Shown: positions 1 to 34,165 of the stretch, one piece after another
Layout: each line of letters begins with the position of its first letter
How positions within the stretch are numbered: position 1 is the stretch's first letter
Assembly: GCA_030141605.1 (NCBI GenBank)
Contig: JAQGDQ010002380.1
Coordinates: 1-64,000 of the forward strand
Length of the DNA stretch: 64,000 nucleotides
Reading direction: 5' to 3'
DNA from: Tubiluchus corallicola
Taxonomy: Eukaryota > Priapulida > Priapulimorpha > Priapulimorphida > Tubiluchidae
Position numbers and translations under genes: made by a program
Notes under the pieces: generated by a model
What the model saw: only the letters and a program-made list of their open reading frames with translations
What the model was told of the DNA's origin: nothing
Databases searched by the model: none

Positions 1-438
1 CTGGCGAACTCTACAATCAATTTCACTGCACGTTTTTTACACTGCTCCCACGTCCGAGACACCATAATTTTCAGCTAAATTTGCTAACAAATTTTTTTAC
101 AGCGCAAGGAAAGCTCAAACTGTTAAGGTTCTAGTTTTGTAGTTAATAAAACTATTTGTTTCAAGAATCCCCTTACAATTATTGTTGTGGTACCGAGCGC
201 GGTCTATAGCCAATTTCATTTCACGTTTGCTCCCATGTCCCATAGATGCCGCCACAATGTATCTCCTGAAGCCAGGGCAGCAACCTCGACATCAGATAAA
301 ATTTCTAATAACTTTGAAATAACAATTTGAAGCGTTCGCTGTGTTGGCTTAATTGCTTTTTATTGATTATAGGTATATACGCGCGCGCTGTGAAGTTGTT
401 TTGTTTGTAACAATTTCTCAAAAAATTTTACAACTTAC

Positions 439-491
439 CATCTGTACCGCGTTCTTTGGACGACTCTTGATGTCTTTGACTTTTTCATTGG
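439..491 (-). CDS. Duplicate NAV-type CH exon (second exon), inverted copy
   Basis: This 53-nt stretch is base-for-base identical to the exon at 7045-7097 and keeps the acceptor (TTTTCAG) and donor (GTAAG) on the minus strand. It encodes the CH segment NEKVKDIKSRPKN. Whether it belongs to a second functional gene running out of the left window edge, or is a non-expressed partial copy, cannot be told here: its downstream exons would lie before base 1. Confidence 0.7.
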
Positions 492-1182
492 CTGAAAATC
501 GACAAGGAATTCCATTAACAAGCGATAAAATTATACTAGAACACACTTGAAAAGGTCATTCACACGGTACTGAAAGAACTACACATCAGAAGACAGCATG
601 CGTTTAGATAAATGTTTAGAAATAGAAGAAAAATGTTTCCTTGTCAAAAAAATTTCGATAAGCAGTTTAATACATTGTGTAACACCAAATTTCACCATAT
701 TAGCTTATTATTTAGTTGTTGTACGCGTGTCTGACCATCAGCAATCAAGCTTACAGTAAAAAATTTATTTCGTTGCTAATTCTATTTATTTTTGCAGCAT
801 ATTCTAAAGACCTGTTCTACAACAGTTTAGTATCCCGCTATAAAAAAACCTGCAAAATTAGGACCACTAGAAACAAACTGGCATTAAATTCAAGTCAAAT
901 CTAGTCAAAAATAGCCGTTAAATTTTCTTGCACTAGGATTTGTAAGGATTTTTTCAGTGCATTTACGTAGTATAGTCTCGAAAATTGAAATCACTAGAAA
1001 ACTAATAATCCATATAATTTCTAATCCAAGCCTGTCCACTTCTTTCCTTCGACATCTGCAATTCAGTATTAACTGAAATAAATAATTGACTTATTTTCTG
1101 AGAAGAATTTTTTAAGCAAATAAAACATCAATGAAACGAAAAGGCTCCACGTATTGCTGATGAAAAGTAAATCTCAACTTAC

Positions 1183-1300
1183 TGACTGCCTCAATGATGT
1201 CTGCCAACAACACTCCATCACCGATATCAGTCTGCAAATCATTTATCAACTGTTTATGTTTGGCTCTTTCCAAATAATGATTAGCCCAGTCTGTGTATAT
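1183..1300 (-). CDS. Duplicate NAV-type CH exon (first visible exon), inverted copy
   Basis: This 118-nt stretch is identical at every base to the reverse complement of 6237-6354, including the TTTCTAG acceptor and GTAAGT donor. It encodes the start of a CH domain (IYTDWANHYLERAKHKQ). The flanking intron sequence differs from the right arm at several sites while the exon does not. That suggests purifying selection on both copies, recent gene conversion or a very recent duplication. Its order relative to 439-491 on the minus strand is correct for a gene reading leftward. Confidence 0.7.
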
Positions 1301-2277
1301 CTAGAAAGAAAAACATTAAATTACCACAAACAATACGAGAAAATATATTACTCATTGTTAATAAAATCTAGAAATAATTGGATTGAAATAGAAAATTAAA
1401 AGAATTAAGCAGGTGGATGTCGCACGTGACAAATATACTGATTTCAAAGGGCACAGCGCTAAAATGCAGAAACGACAAAAACTTGAATTTGAACGGCAAT
1501 GAACGTTCAACAGTATAAGGTTCAAACGTAAACAACGCAAAAATATTCGCTATAATTCTGAACAATACGCTAATCAAAGCGTTAACCGGAAATTCTCTTT
1601 TTATTAGATAGAAGGCTTTGTAGAGTTCTGTTTTTCCTTATAAACTGTGTTATAGTTACAGTTATACGTATGGAGTTACTGAGTACAAAATATAGCTATT
1701 CTTTTTTCTCTTCTCCAGTCCACCTCCACACTCCACAGCCCCTAGGAGACACATTATCCCATTATTCCACGCCTTATCTAGTCATCCCACCTCATCATCA
1801 CCAGGAGCGCTTAATGTGAGATAAATGAAATTCGATCCGGTTAATATTTTATGTATCTGCCCGGGCCGACATTATCTGATCACTGGATGACTCATCCTAA
1901 AGTGCTTCATTCTGGTCATGGTCCAGCTAACACACGGGCTTCACACACAATAACTGGGTTATGGATGACGCAACTCTCCAGGTGCACTCCATAGAATGCG
2001 GGGCAAAATTTATCCAAGTCACGAATTGGCTTCCCTTGTTGTAAAATAATAATGATAATGAAGAAATGTGGTGGTGGACAGCCAGGACAAAGAGATGAAA
2101 GGCGGCATGGCTAACACAAAGCCTCAGCAATTTACTAGTAATTTTAATCGATAGCGATATCGCTAGCAACAGCGCCTTTTAATTAACATGATGACATCTG
2201 TTGTTGAGAAAGGAGAAGCAGTATTAACTATTACACTTTAAACGGCAAAATTGGCATTCTTATTGTTACCTAGCAGG

Positions 2278-2345
2278 TGGCTCAGTGGCCTGAAAAGGAA
2301 TATATCAGTAATCGAGCTTCTAACTATGTGAGGTATGAATATTCA
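2278..2345 (+). repeat. tRNA-derived SINE-like remnant
   Basis: A canonical RNA polymerase III A box (TGGCTCAGTGG, 2278-2288) is followed about 40 nt later by a decayed B-box-like stretch (GGTATGAATATTC). No cloverleaf with a proper acceptor stem can be drawn, so it is not a tRNA gene. A degenerate SINE head is the best reading. Confidence 0.35.
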
Positions 2346-2618
2346 CTCATAATTCAGCAATGAACGGATTTTGTAACGTGCATGGCCAGTTAAGCCACTC
2401 AAAGTTCGCAACCGGTGTGGACACCACCCGTTCATCGTGTTGCTTAGTTTCCTAAAATACTTCATAACGAACTTGAGTAAGCACGATTTTTTTCAATATC
2501 GGCTAGATATAATTCTGTTAAGCATCATAATGCATAATTTAAAAAGTCTTGCACCGATTCAGAATACATTTGTTTTGTGTCAGGTTTAAAGTCTTGAACA
2601 TCGTGACACCTGCATTTC

Positions 2619-2755
<137 letters not shown>

Positions 2756-5700
2756 AAAAATTTAAATTGATTTAATTCACAATTTACAATTTTATCACTT
2801 AAAGTCCACATAAAAATGCACCTAAAAACAAAATTATTTTTAAAATAAACCTAAGACATAAATACATCGCTACACGTTAAAACCTAAAACGAAAATTACT
2901 AAATTGCAATAAAACAGAGCTTGCAAGCATCAAATTACACCAAAAACACGCTATTTACATTATTACGGTACAAGAAACTATGCACACCTAATCAATTCAC
3001 TAAAATAATGACGAAAGTAATCACAAATACATTACAAGGACATCGCTCGGAAGACTATACCAGCCAAACACGCCTATGTAATCTAGTATTCAGGTTTATT
3101 GCTCTTGGAAAGTGTAGTTCTATAGTTCTAGTATAATATTAGTATAACGTAATAACATTAAACATTTAGATTTCTCAAACCAAGTAAAATATTATGTAAG
3201 AATACTACTACTTTTTAATTTTTTGTTAGTCGATAACTCTTGCTCATACTTGTACCGCGTGGCTCTGTAATAGATATACTGAGATATTAAACACCAACGT
3301 TATATGCGTATTTCCTGCTGTAAAATATTTACAATTATTATGTATTTTACAGACGTATTTTTGTAACTGACGGTGTTACGCTAGGTTATGTTATCTTACG
3401 TTAGTTGTACACCTATATTATTGACTGAAAATGTTAATTTGTTAAGAAAATATTATCACAGCGAGACACCTGATAAATTTGGTACATAATGGCAATTGTT
3501 TGAGTTCGTGCAGGTAGAATTGTGGTGGATAAGTGAATCGGGCAGCCGATGAGTCACCTCTTGCCTGTAATGCTCACTAGGATTGTAAGGTGAACAGATT
3601 TCCCCTTTACGTTACAATCTGACCGTTCACGTGATATCATTTATATGTGAGTTCAATTAATTCCACTAAAACACTCTGAATTCGGAATGATATAACCGTG
3701 TGCTATGCAATTAAATATTGATTGTTAATCTCTGTGTACCGCTAAAGAAATTATTTTTTTGGTAAATTCAGCCTACTACAGACAAAACTTAAAGCATAAA
3801 TTTTGCTATAAACAATTTAGGATTCGATGTGTTTAGCATAAAAAGGGTTTGAGTCATTATATCCTCCCGGAAATACTAACACGTATAGCTAAGTTATGTA
3901 TATCTTTCGGACGCGGCATTATTGTTCAGCTCTTGTGCATTAAATTGTGCACTATATAAAAAGTAGCAGAAGAAGGCTTCAATAATGCTTTTTCTGATTT
4001 GCTAGAACATTCATATCATTCTTTATCCCCTTTTCTTTTTAACTCGCTTGCGATGTCGCTTTCTTTTTTTCTTTCCTTCTGTTTCTCTGTCTCTTGTAAG
4101 TTTCGCTAAAACAATTCACGCATTCCATTTTACACTATTGAATTTTTTTTAAATTGCACAAACAACATACTGTAACTATTACTCCAGCATTTTGCGTGAT
4201 AAGCAACCATGAAAATAACTAATGCAATTTGTGTCTACCGAAATTTTTGTTTATGCATTAATAAGTGATGCTTGTGATTATAATTTATGAGCTATTTGGA
4301 AATAGCTTGAGTCATGCGGTTGCCAGGCCCTCCTTACCATCTGCTCAGGGGTTTCCTAAAATGCAGAAATGCGTTTGATTGCAAATGTTATTTATTTGTA
4401 TTCCATTGAAAGTTATAGCTTCAAGTGCTTAAAAAATTAAAATGTTGAAGATCTATCCAACATTGACTAAATTGTTGTTGTAAATCGTTTTGGCGCAGTT
4501 ATTGATGAGTTTCACGCTCCTACAATGCTATTGTACAATCTTACGCGCTACCTCTGGCTTCCCTAATGAATCGAATTTGGACAAGATTAGGGTCAGACAT
4601 GTAATGGGTGACTCAAAAATGTTGCGCCAAAATATCTTGCCTATAGTTACGTTTTGCTACACGTGACAATGGTGTTAAAAATTTTCTCAAAAAATATGAA
4701 ACACGTCAGTTGTTCAAGGATTGTAAAACAATTACAACACGTTATATTCTAGTTGGTTAGTTGATGGTCAACAGGATCCATGACTCACTGACTGACTGAA
4801 TACAGCCTTTTATAATTTGCTAATTAATTGCTTTATCGGCAAGTGATTAACTCACTGATACTGATGGAAACTCAACTAACTTACCTTGTCAAGCTGTTTA
4901 GCAGCCTCATTGACTGAAAAGTTATTTGTTGTATTTTATATATTTAATTGTTTAGCTAACTTCCTGGCTGAACCGATCGACCAACTGACTGACCCGCAAA
5001 CTGGCTTGCTAACAAATTCATTGACTCTTTGGTTTACTGCCCGACAGGCCACTTAACCGTCCGATTAACTGGGTTCTACACGGAAGCAGGTCTGTGAAAA
5101 ATATTGCTGCAGAGAGTTTTGTCCACTCTATCTACAACTTTTTCCGTTTAAATGTTAGAAGCTACCACTACCTTACTGCCGTCTAACTCCTGTTTTGCTG
5201 ACAAAGTAGCTTCGTGTTGATACTGCAATAATTAGTTGTTGCAAAATGTAAAGCGAAGTTATAACTTCAGGGTTAGCTTGCTCTTCAGTGTTTTCATTAT
5301 TTATTTAATCTAGTTAATTGCTGAGGCTTTGTGTTGAAGCCATGCCGCCTTTCATCTCTTTGTCCTGGCTGTCCACCACCACATTTCTTCATTATCATTA
5401 TTATTTTACAACAAGGGAAGCCAATTCGTGACTTGGATAAATTTTGCCCCGCATTCTATGGAGTGCACCTGGAGAGTTGCGTCATCCATAACCCAGTTAT
5501 TGTGTGTGAAGCCCGTGTGTTAGCTGGACCATGACCAGAATGAAGCACTTTAGGATGAGTCATCCAGTGATCAGATAATGTCGGCCCGGGCAGATACATA
5601 AAATATTAACCGGATCGAATTTCATTTATCTCACATTAAGCGCTCCTGGTGATGATGAGGTGGGATGACGGGATAAGGCGTGGAATAATGGGATAATGTG

Positions 5701-6236
5701 TCTCCTAGGGGCTGTGGAGTGTGGAGGTTGGTTGGAGAAGAGAAAAAAGAATAATTATATTTTGTTACTCAGTAACTCCATGTCTATAACTGTAACTATA
5801 ACACAGTTTATAAGGAAAAACAGAACTCCACAAAGCCTTCTATCTAATGAAAAGAGAATTTCCGGTTAACGCTTTGATTAGCGTATTGTTCAGAATTATA
5901 GCGAATACTTTTGAGTTGTTTACGTTTGAACCTTATACTGTTGAGCGTTCATTGCCGTTCAAATTCAAGATTATGTCGTTTCTGCATTTTAGCGCTGTGC
6001 CCTTTGAAATACATATATTTGTCACGTGCGATATCCACCTGCTTAATTCTTTTAATTTTCTATTTCAATCCAATTATTTCTAGATTTTATTAACAATGAG
6101 TGAGCTGCACTCATAACAGCCAAGGCAAGATTTTTCTACAGCGTCACTTAGTGGTAAAAAATAGACCACTAATTTTTAGCTTTGAATAATATATTTTCTT
6201 GTATTGTTTGTGATAATTTAATGTTTTTCTTTCTAG

Positions 6237-27490
<21,254 letters not shown>

Positions 27491-30268
27491 GTAAGTTGTG
27501 CATTTTCTTATAGCTTTTATCATTTAATGAAGGCTGGAGTCTGCACAAATCGAACTTATTTTAATTTCAGCCGAACATTCAGTTTAATTTGATTTATTCA
27601 GCTCGGTTTTTTTTGTTTAAAATACCAGAGTGGCTGTGTTTCTCGTCACTCTACCATGTCAGTTGATGATAGAACATACACGTGTATATCTCTGTTTCAG
27701 AATTTATCATATAATGACTGTTATGCATGGACCACGTTTGCGTGCGAAAGTACTATCACTTAACCCTGTATTTCATATTCTCATTGACTATGCAATGTGT
27801 TAAACTTAATCGCATTTGCATAAGCAATAATGGCAGTATGATAGAATCTGAGTTGGTGGTGACGCCATTAGTTGCCTGAAACATTTACTTGCGACTGCTG
27901 ACAGTTATTATCATTATAATGCCGTTTTTTTAAAAAAACTTTACAATGATCGTATAATACAAAATTTTCTTTATGTAAATTACAAGCCTATTTTAAATTA
28001 ACGACCAGCATTATACAGAGTAGTTTGCTAATGTTATTACAGTGACTAAAGTGTTGAGTTATGCAGTCTGTACTTAAGAAAGCGAGTGTTTTGGCTTGGC
28101 TAGTTTTATTGCAGCTATAATTTAGCAGCTACAATAATTTTGGCCTCTCCCACATAGCTGGAAAAGCAGTATTTCATTCTAACTAGCGCGTGAGATGATT
28201 TTTAATGTGTTTACTTTGCATTTAAACACACTTGGACAAACTCTACTCGACGTACGCCATTGAATACTGACATGGGCAATGACAAAGAGTCGTTTTATTA
28301 ATAGTCAGTTAATTATTCTACTATAACTCAAGAATTAAGTTTATTCAAAGTTGGGTCGTGATTTGAAAACAGTGTTTGCTCTTGGCGAAGTTTGCATGCT
28401 GTTTTTGTCAGGCTATAGTGAAAAGTTAGGAACTGCATGACTTGGTTGTAATTGCAAGTTTGCTAAAATAATTGTTGTTACGAGTTTTGTTATTTATATG
28501 GCTGCACGTGCTTCTCCTGCATTTGCTTTGTTTGTGTGTCTTGCTCATCCTTGTTTAATTTCTCACTTTCAATGTCTTGTTGAGGAAGTTTGGTCAAAAT
28601 TTTGTTTGTGTTTTGATACTAAAATTTAGTCAGTTTAGAAAACCTTATCTGTGATAAAAAACTGTGAGAAAAATATCTGTGATAAACTGTTTCTCTGAAC
28701 AAATTCAGCCTGTGTGAAAATGAAGTCATTAAAAATTATTAAAATAATAGAAAAACTTTAAGCTAAAGTCTCGACTAATTTGGCTTATTCTTTCCTCAGC
28801 TGCATCCCCGCTATAATAATGACTTGCAACACTGTAGTGCCATCTATTGACTAACTTGTTGACTATATAGTCGTCACAGTCAACTTTCATCGCACGTTAT
28901 TGCACAATTTAAAGCGCAGGTTTCGCGGGAACTTATTTCTCAGGCGAGAAATTCAAGGGAAAAATTTTTAGTAACAGAAGAATTGGGGAGAAACTCCAAA
29001 TTGGGAAAGAAATGCGAAGAATGTACTCGTGCACTGTGTATTATATACCGCGCGAATTACCACTATAAGCAAGTTTACTTTTGAATACAGATTATCTGCC
29101 TTGCGTTTGTACTTGTAGAACCAAGTTCTATTTTAATTTACAATCTCATATATTAACAAGAATGTTTTTGTACCGCTGTGTATGTTGTTGATACGGGTAA
29201 AGCGGCTAAGCTATCGTGCTGTTTTTCAACAATCTGCACCTTTCTTTACCTGTTTAACGAACTAATCCACGCACTGGTTCATCAACATTTGGATAAGGTC
29301 CTACTACACTAGTGCAGGATTAACATCGGAGGTTTGCCTGAATGCTTCTGTTTGAAATTTTCTCCTCACGCCCGCGGGTAGTTTGCCCTCTTTGCACCGA
29401 AAAGTGGTTCCATTGTAGCACATACAGGAGTGCACAAATCCATGCGAGGCGACTCGAGTGTCTGCGTATAATGTAAATATGACACCAGGATGAGAATTAC
29501 TGCTGTCTATTCAACTGGTCGTCGTGGTCAACTAGATTTAAATCCATAAAATTTCGATTGTTGTAGGCTGGGAGTTTGGCCTGTTTTGAGAACGGCTTGT
29601 TTGGTGACTGGTCATTTATTCTACTGCAATGCAAGCAGGCTGAGTGGCATCTAGCACTCTATAGTTGACGAGAAGTTTGGCTAATCATAAGTAATATATA
29701 TATATAGTATATATATATACATATATATATGTACTATATTCTTGCTATCATGTGCAATGTAGTGTAAAATTCGTTGTTCACAGCTTGCAAGCTGAATGGA
29801 AAGCTAACTTTCTCTAGTGAATGAGTTGTTAAGTTACAAGATTTTCTGTGTCTTCCGGTACAAGCTCTTATGATTAATGTAACAGGAAATTTGTTATTTC
29901 AACAGCTACTATGTATGTCATTAGCTTGTGCGAACGCTTGTTTTGGTTTTCTGCAGTCAGGTGCAGCAGACTTGAGGTTTAGACTTAACAAGACTTCGGT
30001 GTGAAGTTACACTCGGCTGAATAATTTATTTTCTTACCATAAACGAGGTTTTAAATCAGCCAGCTTCTGTGACACCGTGAACGTAAATGAGCAACCTGAA
30101 AATGTTTCAGAAAGGAAAATTGCGACACTCTATACATTTTGGTAAGATTAAACGTTATTTCTTTTTTTAGTTTTCGCGTTACTAGGCAACGTACGATAGA
30201 GTTGTAAGAATCCTGCTATAGTTTTACGAACATGTAGATTCGTTTGTAAAATGCTATTTTTACTGCAG

Positions 30269-30312
30269 TCTTAGCAAAACCGACCTTGAAGTGTGTCCTG
30301 AAGAGGAAGGAG
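30269..30312 (+). CDS. Speculative linking exon between CH/Ser-rich and RhoGEF exons
   Basis: 44 nt between a reasonable acceptor (CTATTTTTACTGCAG) and a weaker donor (GTATTT). It starts in the phase left by 27490 and ends in the phase required by 37808, giving an open, basic 15-residue link (VLAKPTLKCVLKRKE). Nothing but phase, openness and splice-like borders supports it. Such coincidences are common in 10 kb. Confidence 0.15.
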
Positions 30313-31011
30313 GTATTTATAAATACAATTAACATCGTGTAGCAGACTAATAGCGAAGAGGTAGAAGAAATTTTAATCAATGCCTACTTTGTCTATTGCT
30401 GACCACGGCCTACTTTCGGGCCGTCCTTTCAATAGATTCAGTGTTTTGTGAAATGTTATGTTTTAAAATCGTGTGGATAATATCAGCAGAAATAATAATT
30501 AAGTAAAATTTATGTAGTTTTGATAACTGGGTTTTTAAATTTGGCCTCAGACTAAAAAAGTTCACATTAGTAAATCTATCTGTCCAATCCTATTTAAGCA
30601 GTATAGTAATAAAACTGTTAATTATTAAGATTAATTAAGTCATAAGCTACTAGTAAGATGTAATAATTTCACGCCTATCAGCTTATATATTTCTGTGCTC
30701 GAATTTAATCTGCTAAAAATTTTCCGCCTTGAAAAGTAGAGTGTTGTCACCGGGTGGTATTTTAAACTGCATATGCTAAACAGTTATTTCTGTTGTTAGA
30801 CCAGTCTATTAAGTTAGTTTAATCGTGAAGTTTTGAAAGGTCGGGTTACTTGTGAGCAAAACGTTTGCAGAAAGAGTTATTTTATAAAATAAGGGGAAAT
30901 GATATTCTGTTTTCGCAATAGTTGTATACATTTTGTTTACACGATACACGATGAGATGCTTAAAGTGTTTTTTGTGAACCTTTTTTTGGTATTTGCTGCT
31001 GTTTTAAATAG

Positions 31012-31313
31012 ATTCTAAAGAAAGTCAAGATCTCCGAGGAAGTAACTATAATATAGATTATACACTAGATTATATGCTGACTCAATTTATAAAAAAAATC
31101 ATTTGTGTTATTAACAAGATTAAACGAACTTTAACAAGCATGCGTACTTTAGAACTTTTAAATGGGATAATTCAACAGGGCGCTGTCACACCATTTGAAT
31201 ACCCGAGACGGTTAAGTGCTGTAGTTAATGCAACATTAGCTGAAATTCAAATATTTGTTCAAGGAAAACTCTTGCATTGCAGAAAAAGATGCCGGTTTGA
31301 AATTCCGACATAA
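31012..31313 (+). CDS. Unrecognised open frame, possible terminal exon
   Basis: A frame of about 100 codons from 31011 to a TAA at 31313, preceded by a weak acceptor (TTTTAAATAG). It is in the phase left by exon 27333-27490. The first 20 residues are polar (SKESQDLRGSNYNIDYTLDY), the rest mixed. No strong donor interrupts it. It could be a terminal exon of a short isoform, a transposon fragment or chance. Confidence 0.18.
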
Positions 31314-32939
31314 AAGACGTAGAATATAAAGCATTTTGTGTTTGTGCTTAAAGCGATTACTGCTTCGTTTTGCACAGAAGGATTTTCACTTTTCGTAAAT
31401 TAAACGTGCGTTACTATGAAACTGAAGATACATATGCAAAAGCCATGATTTTTCGGATTTTTCGGATACACAAAGTTTTAATTTGTTTATTTTTTTTAAA
31501 TTCAACTTCAATTCGTAATTTTATTTGGCGTGCGGTGTCGTCTAGATGTCAAGCAGTTGATTGCTGTTCTTTCCGATAGGTGGCAGCAAGAGCTGTAATT
31601 TCTTCCACTCCACGTACACAGGCGCGTAGCCACGTACAATACATGTTGCTTTCAGAAAAGCTCCATTGTAGACCCTTCTGCAAAGTCGTAACCGATTTGA
31701 GAAAAAAAAACACATTAAACGGCCAAGGCATTTGTCGAAAAATAACTAATTAACAACTCACGTTGGATTACGTTATATTTTTATTGCCATATTAGCTTCA
31801 GATAATTCTGAAATTGTGATTCTTTTTTTCGCATAATAACAGCTTTGGAAAAACCAGCCAACGCCTAGAAAACCGACACTTTTCCATTAAGATTGAATAA
31901 TTTTAATTTGTGTAATTTTCCTTCCACCCTTTTTGCCATTTTCTTAATTTACTTCTGGTCCGTGATCAGAAACATTGCTTCTTTAGAAGACAACTTAGAC
32001 AAGCCTTTAATAATACGGTTGAAATTATTTAGCGTAGTAAATTTACTGCAGAGTAAAACAGAGCAATTAGTCTTTGTACACAAATAAATTCGTCTGCAAT
32101 ATGTTAGAAAAAAATTATTGCAGTTATTGCTGCCGTAAATGGGTTAGAAAATATTAATTTCGATGAACAATATTAAACTCTCCGACATTTATTACTTGAC
32201 CACAAACACCGAGCTGCTTCATATATTCCAGCTATTGCTAGGGCAGACCCATTATTACTGGCTTTTAGGCACATAATTGCCTTAGTTTTGACTCCGACGT
32301 TCAAATTAAGTTTTGCTCAGTGGTGTTATTAAGGAAAGGTTACATTCAGTATATGTTAATGTTTTCAGTGTCTGTGCAAAAGTTTTATATTTCAGGGAAT
32401 CGAGACTAGCGGTCCAGAGAAAGCAGTTTTTCTGCCATAAATTTGTAATATTTTAGAGTTACATTATAAATATATTTGGCGCCTTCGGCTTAAGATGTCG
32501 CGGATAAAATTTGGGAGCTTGGGATGTCACGTGACTGTTGTAATTTCACCCATAGTAAGCTCATTCCATTACCATCATTGGCTGTCGTAAGTAGGATAGA
32601 TGTTACACCTCTGGCCGATTTCCCGGGGGGGGGGTGGGGATTTCCCCGGGGGGGTGGGGAAAAACACCCCTAAAAAAGTGCGAAAATCCGGGAAAACCCC
32701 TAAAAAAGTGTGAAAACCCGTGTGAAAGTGCGCACGTGACCGAAATCGACGAAAAAGCGCGAAAAACAAAGAAAAACGAAGAAAAGGCGTGTGAAACGAG
32801 GTAAAAATTTTCCATTTTTTCCCTCCCGCACGGCTTCATTTGGATCGAATGACCTTGAACTCTAGGTCACGTGACCAAAGTTCATTGACCCCTGGCCCCT
32901 GGATGGCTTCTTTTTTTGACACCCCATTTTAAACCGCGC

Positions 32940-33030
32940 GAAACCGCGCGAAAGTGTATGAAAGCGCGTGAAAGCGTGTGAAAGCGCATGAAAGCGTGTG
33001 AAAGTGTGTGAAAGTGTGTGAAACGAGGTA
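32940..33030. repeat. 10-bp GAAAGYGYRT tandem array, left copy
   Basis: About nine units of GAAAGYGYRT with purine/pyrimidine wobble at fixed positions. Mirrored at about 36920-37012. Non-coding, near the outer end of the arm. Confidence 0.85.
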
Positions 33031-33336
33031 AAAAGCGCCTCAAACGAAGAAAAAGGGAGAAGTGGAGTTCCCGCCGAGGACTAATTAGTGCTAATTGGCG
33101 CTAATTGGCGCTAATTGGGGAGCCCCTGCCACCCCTCCGCCGCATGCAAACGTCCGTCCCGGGGGTCGGGGACACCCCCCCTGCAACCCACCCCTCCGTC
33201 GCGTGGAATCGTCCACTGCAGGCAATGAGGGAAATCTTTTTCCCGCCACTCGCGCAGTGCCGGCCCTTTTCCGCGACCACTTCTCTCTCTCTCGGGTGCC
33301 CTCCCTTTTCCGCGACCACTTCTCTCGCGGGTTTAG

Positions 33337-33337
<1 letters not shown>

Positions 33338-33376
<39 letters not shown>

Positions 33377-33377
33377 G
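33338..33377. repeat. (GT)n run in left arm
   Basis: GT microsatellite between the GC-rich stretch and the AT-rich 3' flank of the TBP-like ORF. Mirrored as (CA)n at 36597-36620, where it is shorter, so arm lengths differ here. Confidence 0.95.
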
Positions 33378-33580
33378 GAGATTTATTTCAAACGCCAAAG
33401 TTCGATAAATGCATTTTCACAAATCTTTTTTTATTGATGGATTACAAAAAATTTTTTTTACATTTTTTATGCAAAATACATACGTGCTAAAACTAGATTA
33501 TTATTATTATGGTGACATGATAGTTCTACATTTTACGTTTTTTTCGCAAATTACACAAATTACGCAAAATTACAGTAAAA

Positions 33581-34165
33581 CTACACTAATGACGACGAGC
33601 GAGTACATGGATTGTCGTCGTCGATGTGATACAGACAAACGTTATTGTTGTTAAAAACGAATTCGTTAAATTTGCGGAAAACGCGAGAGAAATCCTCGAC
33701 CTTTGTCCCGCCCATCATTATTATGCTTCCGGTGTGAAAAATGTTCAGAGTAATTTGCTCGCATTTGCAAGTTAGTTTGGGAAATAGTTCCACTTCGTAA
33801 AACACTTCTCTAAAAGAATGCGTCGAAGGACGAACGAGTTCTTCGTACAGTGCACCCAGTTTCAATCTGCAGCGAATTTTGGCTCTGGCGGTGATGGTGC
33901 GAATTGCGATCCCGTCGGCGGGCGTCAGTCCGAGACCTTTCGAGAGTTCTTCGATCGCATTGCGTAGTGCTTTTTCCTCCGAAAAACCGTTGGCCACCAC
34001 GGAGCCGGAGGCAAAAATCATCAGCGTCCCGCCCAGTCGCTTTAGCAGAACCATTTGCGGTTTCCTTTCGTAGCGTCTTCCGCCTGTTCTCCGCCAGAGT
34101 TCGTTCAGATCGAAGCGCTGCGAGAACGAAGCAGTGGCGACGATGTTGACCGTTTGGACTGACAC
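33581..34165 (-). CDS. TATA-binding-protein-like ORF, left copy
   Basis: About 195 codons to a stop at 33581. Two halves each resemble one TBP repeat. Half 1 has VNIVATASF, FDLNEL, then IFASGSVVANGFSEEK. Half 2 has ELFPKL, then IFHTGSIIMMGGTKVEDF, matching the F-x-SG-x-V-x-TGAK and ELFPGL signatures of TBP. Order, spacing and length (about 180 residues) fit the saddle domain; the sequence is far from cellular TBP. TBP-like factors are known in several large DNA viruses, where they direct viral transcription. There is no in-frame ATG near the start; the frame is -1 relative to the overlapping 170-codon ORF. An AATAAA on the minus strand lies at 33430-33435. Confidence 0.75.
   Translation of the reverse strand: MSVQTVNIVATASFSQRFDLNELWRRTGGRRYERKPQMVLLKRLGGTLMIFASGSVVANGFSEEKALRNAIEELSKGLGLTPADGIAIRTITARAKIRCRLKLGALYEELVRPSTHSFREVFYEVELFPKLTCKCEQITLNIFHTGSIIMMGGTKVEDFSRVFRKFNEFVFNNNNVCLYHIDDDNPCTRSSSLV

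Larger units (their letters stand above)
1..2145. repeat. Left arm of large inverted duplication
   Basis: The reverse complement of this stretch matches 5308-7537 almost throughout, with scattered substitutions and small indels. The match runs to base 1, so the arm may continue outside the window. It carries minus-strand copies of two CH-domain exons with their splice sites. It lacks an insertion of about 80 bases that the right arm has near 6102-6185. The inner end fades at about 2145. Confidence 0.93.
27491..32589. other. Gap between CH/Ser-rich exons and the palindromic element
   Basis: 5.1 kb of AT-rich sequence on the same strand context as the flanking genes. Two weak exon candidates lie here (30269-30312 and 31012-31313) and a TA-rich run at 29697-29737. 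No polyadenylation signal clearly ends the CH gene, and no promoter clearly starts the RhoGEF gene. Confidence 0.5.

Noticed and set aside
27570-27587. Short terminal exon after 27490 (acceptor TTTTAATTTCAG then five codons and a stop)
   Set aside because: Phase fits, but five codons are too few to support, and no polyadenylation signal follows nearby.
33879-34149. Plus-strand Arg/Ser-rich frames in the left arm
   Set aside because: Antisense shadows of the TBP-like ORF.
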